A DNA stretch of 64,000 nt from Podospora pseudocomata (lineage: Eukaryota; Ascomycota; Sordariomycetes; Sordariales; Podosporaceae), in NCBI RefSeq assembly GCF_035222375.1, contig NW_026946363.1, positions 6,386,001-6,450,000 on the forward strand, in the 5' to 3' direction. Below the pieces are notes generated by a model. That model worked only from the letters and a program-made list of their open reading frames with translations. It searched no databases and was not told where the DNA came from. Below, one piece after another: positions 37,215 to 47,186 of this stretch. Both the position numbers and the translations under genes were made by a program. Every line of letters starts with the position of its first letter. Position 1 is the first letter of the stretch.

Positions 37215-38507
37215 ATGGCCGATCACCCTCACACTCACGGTTCCCATCATGGCCACTCCCACGGACACTCTCACGATCATGGTCGCTCCCACGCTCACGG
37301 CCACGGAGAGACTCAAAACAGGGAGTACTTCAAGTACGTCACCCTTCACTCCCCCAGACATTGTTCCCGGTTGCTAACGTTCGAGCGAAGTCAACAAGCA
37401 TCCTCTTACGACTCCAAGCACGAGAAAACCCTCGACAAGCTGGTTGAAGAGATCAGGAAGCGGATCGATTTCATTGGTGTTGAGTGGGCTGACGAGGAGA
37501 CCTCCGGCGACGAGGAGGAGAAAAAAGATAACAACAGGGAGAAGAAGGAGGTGAGGGAGGTGAGGTTGTTGGATTATGCTTGTGGGACCGGACTTGGTGA
37601 GTCTCTGCATATATCCAAAACACAGAGAGGACAAGGCTGACACGTGTTGATGACGGTAGTTTCGAGGGTATGGTACCTTTTACTCAACCGGTATGGAAAA
37701 CCCATATGCTGATGTGACTATATAGGCTCTTACTCCGTATACCACCCAGTGTGTCGGCATTGATTTGTCCGAGAATATGGTCCGTCCTCTTCCTGGTGCT
37801 GAGCTTGCTTCGGAGGCAAACAAGCACACATCACACATGGCTGACAGGAAGAAACCAGGTGGCTACCTACAATGCCAAAGCCGCAAACCAGGTAAGTTTT
37901 GAACCGGGTTCCCCCGCCTTCTTCAGCCCCTTTATCGCTGCCAGTCAACCAACCCCCATCACCAACTACACCCAGTCCTTGATCCCCACACCTCACCTCC
38001 ATCTATCCCCTTTACGCCCTCCCCCTTTCACAAGCCAGTGCTAACATCCGTCCCCCAAAGGGCCTGACCCCCGAAGAAATGCACGCCCACGTCGGCAACC
38101 TGTGCCTCCCCACTGACTCCCCTTCCTACCCCACCCAAACCCAACTCTTCTCCTCCTCCGACTTCTTCTCCTTCGACCTAGCAGCCATCTGCCTAGGCTT
38201 CCACCACTTCGACGACCCTCCCCTCGCAGCCCGCCGCCTCGTTGAGCGCCTCAGGCCCGGCTCCGGCGTGCTCATGATTCTGGACTTCCTCCCCCACGAA
38301 AAGATGGACGCCTCCCATCCTGCCTCTGGCACTGTCATCCACCACGGCTTTTCCAAGGAGCAGATCCAGAAGATCTTTGAAGATGCCGGAGCAGGAGAGC
38401 ATTTCGCCTTTGAAGAGCTGGCGGTTGTTTTCAACAAAGCTGCGGGGACGAGGGAGGAGATGAAGAGGAAGATTTTCATGGCCAGGGGGACGAGGAGGGC
38501 GGAGTAG
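37215..38507 (+). CDS. SAM-dependent methyltransferase with His-rich N-terminus
   Basis: Predicted exons are 37215-37333, 37391-37596, 37660-37667, 37726-37779, 37859-37891 and 38061-38507, giving 288 aa. Thirteen His occur within the first 30 residues (alternating H-G/H-S after MADHPHTHGS), a likely metal-binding or low-complexity tail. The class I methyltransferase core has motif I LLDYACGTGL (about 99-108), an acidic motif II region GIDLSENMV (about 121-129), and DLAAICLGFHHFDD and LRPGSGVLMILDF further on. The third exon is only 8 nt but is needed to join CGTGL to VSRALTPYT. The fourth intron has an unusual GTCCGT donor, yet its removal restores ENMVATYNAKAANQGL, the expected pattern. The substrate is unknown. 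Five introns in a gene this short is many for this window. Confidence 0.82.
37660..37667 (+). other. 8-nt micro-exon of the methyltransferase gene
   Basis: TTTCGAGG lies between an acceptor (GACGGTAG) and a donor (GTATGG). It supplies two thirds of a Val codon plus Ser-Arg directly after methyltransferase motif I. Without it the frame breaks between exons 2 and 4. It is supported by frame logic and family resemblance only. Confidence 0.7.
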
Positions 38508-38880
38508 AGTCATGCCATGCCGGTGAGGGTCAAAATCAGTGTTGAAGGACTGAACAAGATAGGATTGTAGAATGAACTATGTTGGCTTACCTGTCCCCTT
38601 ACATTGAAACGTCGCTTTGTCTGCCGCAGGACCACAAATCACAACAAAAAAGCAATCAGACGCAGTGAAACATTGTCTACCCATCACTACCTAGCCTCGG
38701 TCTAACGAATGCCGTTTTCATAACACCATCCCATGCTTCTGCGTTCTACCGGAATACAAAACATTGAACCCAATGACAGTCTGCGTCTGATAAAGCCCCA
38801 CCCATACCAACGCCCTTTCTCCTGGTGCTATGCCGTCATGTCTGCGTAAAAGGACAAAGTGATTTGCGGATGAGAGTCGC
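38508..38880. other. intergenic region between convergent genes
   Basis: A 373-bp gap between the stop codons of the methyltransferase (plus) and UBP6 (minus). It should hold both 3' UTRs and poly(A) sites. No gene is seen. Confidence 0.6.
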
Positions 38881-40644
38881 CTACTCCATGACACCCTCGG
38901 CGGTGGGCAGGGGGATGGCCTTGTAAAGGCAGATGAGCGCAGAGTGGGACTCGCCGCCTCCAGCAAGGGCATCGATCTTGTCCGACGTCACCTCGGTAAC
39001 CTTGTCATCGTTGAACCACCACCACTTGCCGTCCTCAGGGCCGACTTTTCCAGTCACAGGATCCTTGGGCCCGGCCTTCTTGATGTACGCCGTGTAATGA
39101 CCGCTGTCGGCACTGGCACCCTGATGAGTGACAACGCCGCGAAGTTCATAGATGCCAGACTGATTGGCGCCGTCGTCTTTGCGCAGCTCGGGGTCGATGA
39201 GGGAGTTGAGCTCCTTCTTGGCCGCGAGGAGCGCAGCGTCTTTCTCGGCCTCGAACTCGGCATCAGTCTTGAAACTCTCGCCCATCTCCACGTCACCATC
39301 AGCCGACGTGGACGGCTTCTTTCCCTTCTCCTTCTTCTCCTGTTCCTTCTTCTCCTCGGGCGTCTGGTCCTCGACGGGGTTTCTCTTGCGACGCTTACGG
39401 GCCCGCTCGACATCCTCCTCCTCCTTGCGCACCTCGCGAACCTTGTCACGGACTGGAACAAGAGCCTTCCTCAAGTCGTCGGTGCAGAACTCGACCACGT
39501 CCAGCTCGTGCGGGAAGGTCACCTTGCGCATGATCTTGGCCTTCTTCTGGACGTCACGCTTCCAGAAGAAGCGCACAAAGTGGACTGTGAGGTACTTGGG
39601 TAACCGAGAGATCTTGGAGGTCTTGGTGTAGGTCGCATCCCTCCCGAGAGCCTCTGATCGCTTCTCCATCTTCTCCTTGAGACCGTTGGCGAGGCCATCC
39701 CTCAAATGCGCCGTCTGGCCGTCGATATGACAGTTGAGCTTCAAGAACTGATCCTTGGAATGGGTCGGCTCCTCGCCCGCTTCGGCAGCGGCAGCGTCGT
39801 CGCATTCGAGTGTGCTGGACAGCTCTCCGCACATGTACTTGCCGATGAACGAGGCCTCGGCGGAAGAGCCTTCCCCGCCTTCCTTGATCTGGAGCTTCTG
39901 GTTCAACTGAGACACAATTTGCGACCAGGCCTCCTCAGCGTCTTGTTGGGCGTAGCCTGGTCCCTTCTTACTCTTCTCGGCGAACTGTGGGAACGTGGTG
40001 CGAAGGGCGCTCAAAAAGCCCAGTGGTGGCATTCCTTCCTGAGTTTTGGACATATCTCTGAACAGATTCCTCAGCTGGTAGGTGATATCAGCTCCCGGCG
40101 TGGTGGTGGTGAGACCGAGCTGCGAACCACTGGGTGCGGCATTTCGGAACTCGTACTTTTCAAGCGACTCTTGAAGTTCGGGGATGGAGCGCAAAGCCTG
40201 AAGTGTCGAATTCAAATAACAGGTGTTGCCCAGGTTGATAAGGCCGGCCGGTGTGGCTCCAGCTTGCTGCGCTTGCTCCGCCTCGGTCATGTCCTCGAGG
40301 AACTTGACCTTCTCTGTTGGGCGCACGATAGCACCTCCGCCCTCTCCTGGCGTTCCCATCATCATGATAACCTGACCGGGCTTGAGGCCCAGCTTGCTCA
40401 TGTCGGTATCATCCTTCAGCTGGCCACCCTTGACGAGGATCTTTTGACGGTCGGGTTCGACACCTGTGAGACTGAAGAGCTGGTACTTGAGCTCTTCGCC
40501 GGGAGCGGTAGTATCGACCTCGACATCGTACTTCTTGGGCCCGTGCTTGATAACCACTAACATGATCTATTAGTACCTACCCAAAGGTACACACAGGAAT
40601 GAGGATGGAAGAACCGTCGTTGACTTACCGTTGACTGTCGCCAT
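38881..40644 (-). CDS. UBP6: ubiquitin carboxyl-terminal hydrolase 6 (proteasome-associated, USP14/Ubp6)
   Basis: Exon 1 (40644-40629, 16 nt) encodes MATVN. Exon 2 runs 40556-38881; together 563 aa. An apparent start inside the intron (MLVVIK...) is wrong because splicing gives MATVNVVIKHGPKK, the family's normal N-terminus. The intron is 72 nt with GTAAGT and a TACTAA branch. Residues 1-78 are a ubiquitin-like domain that docks on proteasome subunit Rpn1. The USP catalytic domain has the Cys box GLINLGNTCYLNS (Cys118) and the His box DSGHYTAY (His492), followed by WWWFNDDKV supplying the Asn/Asp. A Lys/Glu-rich insert (about 390-440) is typical of fungal orthologues. The enzyme removes ubiquitin chains from substrates at the 26S proteasome and recycles ubiquitin. 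Confidence 0.96.
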
Positions 40645-41120
40645 CCTGATGGATTGCTGGCGTTTGCAAGTATGTGAGGAAAGTCTGTCCAAATTCGAAT
40701 GCAGAATAGACAACTGAAAGCCTCGAATTCTGAATGTTTTGCCCCCAAACCAAAGGCTCCCAAGGCAACCTTGAGATTCGTCACTTGGCTTGGAGGTTGT
40801 GGAGCGCGCGTGGAAGGCAAAGGAAAGGCGCGGGGTTGTCAGTGGTAACGACAGGGATTGCACCCACCGCCACAGCTGCAAAACAGGGGGTTGCTGGGCT
40901 GAAGAGTATTACGTAACCCAGCCAGCCGGGTGCTTTGGGCTACGTGCCTGTGCCGCCCCGCCCTGGCCCGCCTTACCACACGCAGCTCTCGACAAGCAAG
41001 GAGCTTGCCAAGGATACCCAGAGCGACGACGACGGCTCCAGGAGAGCATCATCCGCCAACACCACCACCGGATCACCAGGAAACAGTTACATTTGGAGGC
41101 TTCCTGTCAATACAGGCATC
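40645..41120. promoter_or_regulatory. divergent promoter of UBP6 and ARPC4
   Basis: The 476-bp gap between the two start codons must serve both genes. No clear TATA or other motif stands out. A short C-rich stretch lies near 40955-40975 and an ACCACCACC run near 41061. Confidence 0.65.
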
Positions 41121-41922
41121 ATGGTGAGCTCCTGAGGACGCCCAGAGCTTCCAGCATCCCAGACATCCAGAGTAGCCAAGCTGACATGCCGTATCCCTGA
41201 ACAGTCGCAATCACTTCGACCGTATCTCCAGGCTGTCCGCAGCAGTCTGACCGCCGCTCTCTGCTTGTCCAACTTCGCGTCCCAAACCGCCGAAAGACAC
41301 AATGTTCCCGAAGTCGAGGCCCGAACATCACCTGAGGTTCTCTTGACGCCCCTGACGATTGCGCGCAACGAGAACGAGCGGGTACTCATTGAGCCCAGCA
41401 TCAACAGTATTCGTATCAGCATCAAGATCAAGCAGGCCGACGAAATTGAACACATTCTTGTCCACAAGTTTACAAGATTCTTGACGCAACGCGCCGAGTC
41501 ATTCTTCATTTTGAGGAGGAAGCCCATCAAGGTATGAGGGACCGCTGGGTCAACCTAGATGCCCACCTTCCTCGCTTTGGCTGTCTTGGGACATCTTTCT
41601 GTGACTGACGCGTGTGTCTGCATCACAGGGCTATGACATTTCATTTTTGATAACCAACTTCCACACGGAGGAAATGCTCAAGCACAAGCTGGTTGATTTC
41701 ATCATCCAGTTTATGGAGGAGGTTGACAAAGAGATTTCAGAGATGAAGTTGTTTGTATGTTCCAGTTACTACTCTCTTATATCGAGGACCACGCTAACCA
41801 TTGCCATCAGTTGAATGCGCGGGCTCGTTTCGTAGCGGAATCTTTCCTCACTCCAGTACGTCAAGCCGCCCCCCTTTCCAATGTCTTGGCATACCCTGAC
41901 CGCCATTGTACAGTTCGACTGA
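41121..41922 (+). CDS. ARC19: Arp2/3 complex 20-kDa subunit (ARPC4/ARC19)
   Basis: Exons 41121-41123, 41205-41531, 41629-41754, 41811-41855 and 41914-41922 give 169 aa, the usual length of this subunit. The first exon is the start codon alone and the last exon only encodes Phe-Asp-stop. The protein is very conserved: [71 protein letters not shown], ending FLTPFD. ARPC4 forms the structural core of the Arp2/3 complex with ARPC2 and nucleates branched actin filaments at endocytic patches and growing tips. All introns have standard donors and CTAAC/CTGAC branches. Identity is certain; exon ends follow from the near-invariant protein sequence. Confidence 0.96.
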
Positions 41923-42873
41923 GCGAACCCGCTTTTACACTACCTCACTTATATTATTTTGCATGCAATTGAACAGCTTTCCCTGATGTCACTATCCTCC
42001 TTGTCGCTTTTATGGCTTCAGACCATCATGCTTGGCGTTTCTGGAGAAAAGAAGTTTGTAAGCGAGCCATTTCACGACTGTTACTATCCACGACACTTGT
42101 CATGGGTTCTTGCCGGTCTTTGGTCTAGAAATAAAGTCTGGGTTTTACAGAAGTCTCTCCCAATTTTCTCTGCGTTCCATCAGCCCAAACTATCCCCGTT
42201 ACGCCATCCGCGGGCCGGGCCAGATGATGGCTGTGTTGATGGTCACACTACTGCGTACTTATGTTATCAGAGTTGGGTTATTGCCTCGACTCTCGGCCAC
42301 CATTCAAAGCCCTCGACATCCAAGGGTGTTGCATGTTACCTTGTTCGGCGTGAAGTGTGGACTTGGTTGGATCCGTGACCGCCTGGCCTTTGATTCCGTC
42401 TGAAATCCCGTCCTGTGTCAAGAATTTGGCAGGCGCGTTGCCAATTCTTTTGTTCAGATCGAGGCCAAGGACGTTTCATCTGAAGAGAAATCTGGTTCTT
42501 GCAGAGCACCTGGGAGTTCTAGGTGGGGAGATAGCTCAATCCTGCTCTGCCGTTCTGGTAATTCCATTCAACAGATTTACTCCTTAAGCTCTTCAATTTT
42601 CTGTTCTCAGTTGAAACATCGATATCCCGATATCTTCGTTTCCTGCTGTTCTCTCGGAGCCAGCAAGATCATCACGCTCTCCGCCTTCTCAACCAGCTTT
42701 CGGAGTCTTCGAGGTCTCGTCACCATTCCCAACGTTCACATCCGTCTGGAGCTCAGGTAAGTCTGTTTGCTCTTGGTATTTTTCGGTTTGATATTCGCAA
42801 TCCTCCCCTCTGCCGTCGATCACATCACCCTTTTCAGCCAGTGTCCAACTTGTGCCAGCCTCCCCTATTGTGT

Positions 42874-42960
42874 CTCGAGGACAATAGCCTCACTCGAGGA
42901 CAATAGCCTCACTCGAGGACAATAGCCTCACTCGACGACAATAGCCTCACTCGACGACAA
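42874..42960. repeat. 19-nt tandem repeat, about 4.6 copies
   Basis: The unit CTCGAGGACAATAGCCTCA is repeated head to tail; the last two copies carry CGACG in place of CGAGG. The first three copies each contain a CTCGAG hexamer. Confidence 0.93.
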
Positions 42961-43680
42961 CAATTGCTGCGAAGGGCTCTTGCCCCACAGAGCAAACAAT
43001 AGGTCTCCCCCATCTCAATCACCCCAAACCCCCTCGCAAGTTCTTTCGAATTCCTGAGGCACAAATGAATATTTAATCTAAGCCCTGAAGAACTTCCACG
43101 CCTTTCTTTCTTCCCCCGGAAACAATATTCTCCCCCAAGCTTGCTCTCTCCCTGCAACACTCCGAGCTACCTCATTCTCTAATATCTTCCTGGCATCCAG
43201 CAGCCAACCAACTACCCGCAACTGCCACCTCCCAAGGTATTTATTCCTGAAAACTCTGCAGACCCTTCTTTCTCTCTCCCCTTCCCACCCCACAATTATC
43301 TCTCTTATCTTCCCATCCCACAACTTCCTCTCTCCTCTTCCCACTCCAAAACCTTTCTCTTTCTCTCAACCAAACACGTTGTGCCTCTCAGGTCGTCAAT
43401 TGCCAACTCTCAAGAACTCGTTGCCACGCCGACCATCAAGAGGTACTTGTCGCCGACAATCAGGGGCTACCCGTCGTCGACTACATCTGTAAGTAAACAT
43501 CTCCAGCCGCTCCTCTCCAGCCGCGATCTGCGAGTCGCAGCCGCGAGCTCCGCTTTCCCCGGATTCATCCCCGTGAGGCGACATCATTGACGGTCTACTT
43601 CTATTCCGGAAGCTCAACTCCCTTCTTCAAAGTCCGCACTCCTCCATTTCAACTCCCACTGCTCACATTTCCACCGTCCT

Positions 43681-43822
43681 CTTCCTTTCCCGTTCGACTT
43701 GCGACCTCAAAAGTTGCTCTTTTCACCGGCATACTCACTTTCTTTGCTTTCCTTCTTTTCCCATCAACTTGCGACCTCAAGGCTCGCTTTTTTTTCACCA
43801 ACATTATCACATTCTTTGCTTT
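43681..43822. repeat. imperfect tandem duplication of about 70 nt
   Basis: Blocks 43681-43750 and 43751-43822 share ACTTGCGACCTCAA, a TTTTCACC core and TTCTTTGCTTT at matching positions. Both are strongly pyrimidine-rich. They lie directly upstream of the RNA-binding protein start. Confidence 0.75.
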
Positions 43823-43837
43823 GCTTTATTGCTACCC

Positions 43838-43880
43838 ATGCTCGCGCATCATGACGCCCGATTACTTGTTTGAGCACTGA
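43838..43880 (+). promoter_or_regulatory. two overlapping upstream ORFs
   Basis: One uORF runs 43838-43873 (11 codons plus stop) and another, in a different frame, 43851-43880 (9 codons plus stop). The second stop lies one base before the main ATG at 43882. If this stretch is in the mature leader, reinitiation or leaky scanning would be needed to translate the main frame. Confidence 0.5.
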
Positions 43881-43881
43881 C

Positions 43882-46800
43882 ATGAGAAAAGGCTACCGGA
43901 GAAAGTCCTCGGCCAAGCAACCGAAGATGAACTTCGCTGGACGTGGTCGCTCGACCGTGAGCACCAACGGCTCTAACAAGAGTCAGTCTTCTGTCACCAG
44001 CTCTGGAAAGAGCCGTGAGCATACAGGCGGTGTGTCCCTTCGTGAGCATGCTGAGGATCATGAGCAGCACACTGGCAGTGCCTCTCTTCACGAGGACACT
44101 GAGCGCACGACTGGGACCTCTCTCGCCGACAACAAGGAACCCGAGGGCGGCGTCTCTCTCAAGCACTTCGCCAACGACGCCTCCAATGACAAGAAGAACA
44201 GCGGTGTCAATATGAGCGCGCGCAACGACTCTGACCAGGCGTCTTTGTCTTCAGTGAGAACTGCCAGTGCCTTTTCCCACCGCCACAAGGCTATGTCAGT
44301 CTCCGGCCAGAACATGGGCCACAACATGGAGACCTTTCAGGTATGTTTTCGTGACCGTTTGCTATCTCACAACGGCTAACAGGTCCCATCAGGAGAGCCA
44401 CACCCCGGTCCGTCACGTCGGGTTGAAGTCTCCGATGGCTCCTCGTGTCTTCAATGGCTTCAGCAGAGGCACGGGACAGCGCTCTCTGCTCACTAGTCAG
44501 CACCTTGCCAGCGCGCAGCTCTGTACATCTCAACTCGGCCAGAGCACTTCTGCTCCCACTTTGCCATTTCTCGCCGTAGGACCTCCGACTCTCTTGTCTT
44601 GGTCACATCAGCTAACAATGAGCAGTCCCCACCCCAGCCTTCCATGGCCAAACCAGGTATGCCGCCCGGTGTCGTGAATGGCTCTTTCCGTATCCCTATG
44701 CCCTCTGCCTTCCTGGGATTCATTCATCATCCGATGGTGCCCGGTGGTGTTCCTCCTCCTACACCACTCGGGACGCCTTGTGGCGAGTCTTCCACATTTT
44801 CTGCCGTTGTTGTCATTTTTTTCTTGTTCTTCTGTGCCCATGTGCTGACTGTCTTCTCCAATCCCAGGTCTCACGAGCAATGCTGCCACGAACAACGCCG
44901 CTGCACCCCCAGCTCAGACTTCTCAGACAGGCCTCACTCCTAGCGCCAATTTTGTCCACCCTGCTGCCCATGGAAGCCACGTTACTTATAACACCGGACC
45001 TATCTACAGCGGAATGGTTCCGCCTCCTGCTGGACTCGACAACGCCACCCCTCAGAGTCACTTCCCTGATCACAGCAACGCTAGGCCTGTTCACGCTGGC
45101 AATGGCTCTGCTGCCTTCAAGCACGACAACCCTCAAAGCCACCCGTCTGTTTACAACAACGTTGGACCTGTGCCTGCCGGCAATGGCTCCCAGGGCCTGT
45201 CTTCTCAGGTCAACCATCAATTCGGTCCCAACAGCGGCGCGATACCTGCTCAAGAAAGCTACGTTGGCCGCAAGAACAATGTCGACACCCCTCATCGCGG
45301 TCATCAGGTTGGTCAGAACAACCACATGGCGAACCTCAACAACAGCAACATGGGACCTCCCCGAGGCGACAATAACCTTGCCCAGAACAACAGCACGGGT
45401 GTGCCTGGCCATAGCAATGCTGCTGCCCCAACTCCATCCAATGCCGGCACAACACTTCAGGCCTATTTCAATCCTGTCACAGGCCAGACAATGAGACTGG
45501 ACGGAACCATCTGGACCCCCCATGAGTCAAAGAAGGATAGGTACGCCGATCACTCCATTTATAACCAGTCGGAGCCGCGAAATTTTGCACCTCGTCCGAT
45601 GGGCATCCCAGTCATGTTTCCACCCCCTCCTAACTTCACCTCGGGCCCTGGGTCCAGCAGTCAAATCGGCGACATCATCACCAACCAGGCATTCACTGAC
45701 CCCTTCACTTCGCCGGACTCGTCTGCGAGTAACGCTGTCAACGAAGCGGCGTACTTCCTTGCCAACTCTCACGAGATTGACTACAGCGAGTTGACTGAGG
45801 CTGAGCAGGAGTTGGAAGTCCAATGGGGATTGCTTCGAGACAAGCTCTCCGGACTCCGGACTATGGGTTCCAATGCCCTGAGAAGGTTGATCAATGGTGT
45901 TAACGGGATCCCCACCACATCGGTCCTACTCAATGTCATGAACTTTCCGTTCATTGAGAGTTCCAGTCAGTCGATGCCTGCTGTTTGGGGGGTCATCAAA
46001 ATCAGCAACGTGAGTTTGCCGTCTCTTGTATTGATGCTTTGCTTCGCCAGGCTGACATTTGTTGCAGATTCCATTCGGCACAATGCGAGCGGAGATCATC
46101 GCTATGCTTGGCCGCAATTCGAAAATCATCACCGATGCGCAGGAGGGAGTCCATATCATTATGGAGCGGGTTACCTCGAAGACTGGGGATGCTTTCGTCG
46201 AGTTCAACAGCATTCATGCTGCGACTCGCACCGTCGAGCGCCATCACGAGGCTATCCGCAAGCACCGCCAACCTCGCTTGGGCGACCGCCCCATCAAGGT
46301 GACGATGTCTAGTCAGAAGGAGCTCATGGAGGCGCTTTTCCCCTTGTGCCGCGGCGTGAATTTCGAGGATGGCCGCGTCACATTGCTCCCTGAAGACCCC
46401 GAAAGCCCGTGGAACACTTTCCGCGGCTTTGTAATGGCGGAAGAGTTGAACCTTCTCATCAAGCACATCGAGGTGCCTTCTCGCTCACCTTACTCCAAGG
46501 ACTGTCCCCAGCGCCCTTTTGAGTCGATGATCTCCACGCTCAAAAAGCTGCCGTGGTACGCCTCTCATCTGATCACTCTTGAACAGCGTCAGATCATCTA
46601 TGATGCAACCTTCCGGCTGATCGAGTTCCTCGGTGAGCTCCTCCAGAAGGGTGATGTGACCGCTGGAAAGCATCGCCAGCAGACGGTTCTGAATGAGCAG
46701 TTATACAAGCGTCTTGTTCACGCAGCAATGCTCTGCCCCGGATTCTCTGTCCTCCAGAAGGACAACCTCGCCTACCTGGCGAACATGTCCGGACCGGCCA

Positions 46801-47186
46801 TTGCCGAATTCAACATGCCCCCCTTCTCCGAGTGCTGGGCGCACCTGTACAACTTGTGCCCTCGCCCTGGTGTCCCGGTCGACGTGCTTGAGTGGTACAT
46901 CACCCTCATCCGCGAGGAGACAGTTCGCTACGTCAACACACTCCCGGCGTCGGTGCAGGCTTCTATCAAGGAGCGTGCGAAGGAGGACAGTCTTTACTTC
47001 GGGTATATGTGGCACGAGATCCAGCTTCCTCAGGGCAGGGAACTCGCCGCTATGACTCTTCGGGACGTGGCTGAAAAGGAGCTGGATGCCATCAAGCAGA
47101 TCCTGGACCGAGCCGCCGCTAACGCCCACACTCTCCTGGTTACCGATGCTGCTTACCAGCATCCGGATCACTACATCGTGATCTAA
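43882..47186 (+). CDS. large RNA-binding protein with qRRM-like domain
   Basis: Predicted exons are 43882-44340, 44393-44575, 44626-44779, 44868-46009 and 46068-47186, giving 1018 aa. The N-terminal 600 residues are low complexity: Ser/Asn/Gly-rich with repeated GGVSLxEH-like units (about 50-100), then Pro/Asn-rich. A quasi-RRM at about residues 638-722 starts VWGVIKISNIPFGTM. It continues through TGDAFVEFNSIHAATRTVE to GDRPIKVTMSS, like the RRMs of hnRNP H/GRSF-type proteins. The C-terminal 300 residues are a well-structured, mostly helical region (HLITLEQRQIIYDATFRLIEF, CWAHLYNLCPRPGVPVD) ending in HPDHYIVI. It is a conserved Pezizomycotina RNA-binding protein of unknown target, likely cytoplasmic mRNA regulation. 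The exon chain between 44393 and 44868 rests on GCTAAC/GCTGAC branch points and frame. The start is the first ATG after the uORFs; a further upstream exon cannot be excluded. Confidence 0.8.

Larger units (their letters stand above)
41923..43881. promoter_or_regulatory. upstream region and possible spliced 5' leader of the RNA-binding protein gene
   Basis: After the ARPC4 3' flank there is a C/T-rich ATG-poor stretch from about 42600. GTAAGT donors at 42757 and 43489 and a pyrimidine-tract acceptor ending at 43391 would fit a leader with two introns. The region holds a 19-nt tandem repeat (42874-42960), a long polypyrimidine stretch (43240-43390), a 70-nt duplicated block (43681-43822) and two short upstream ORFs just before the main ATG. 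The leader model is inference. Confidence 0.5.

Noticed and set aside
38944-40560. Long plus-strand open frames opposite UBP6 (219 and 284 codons)
   Set aside because: Antisense shadows of the strongly codon-biased UBP6 exon.
44813-45523. Long frames on both strands within the RNA-binding protein gene
   Set aside because: Shadow frames of the low-complexity Asn/Ser/Pro-rich exon; the called frame joins to the RRM and helical domain.
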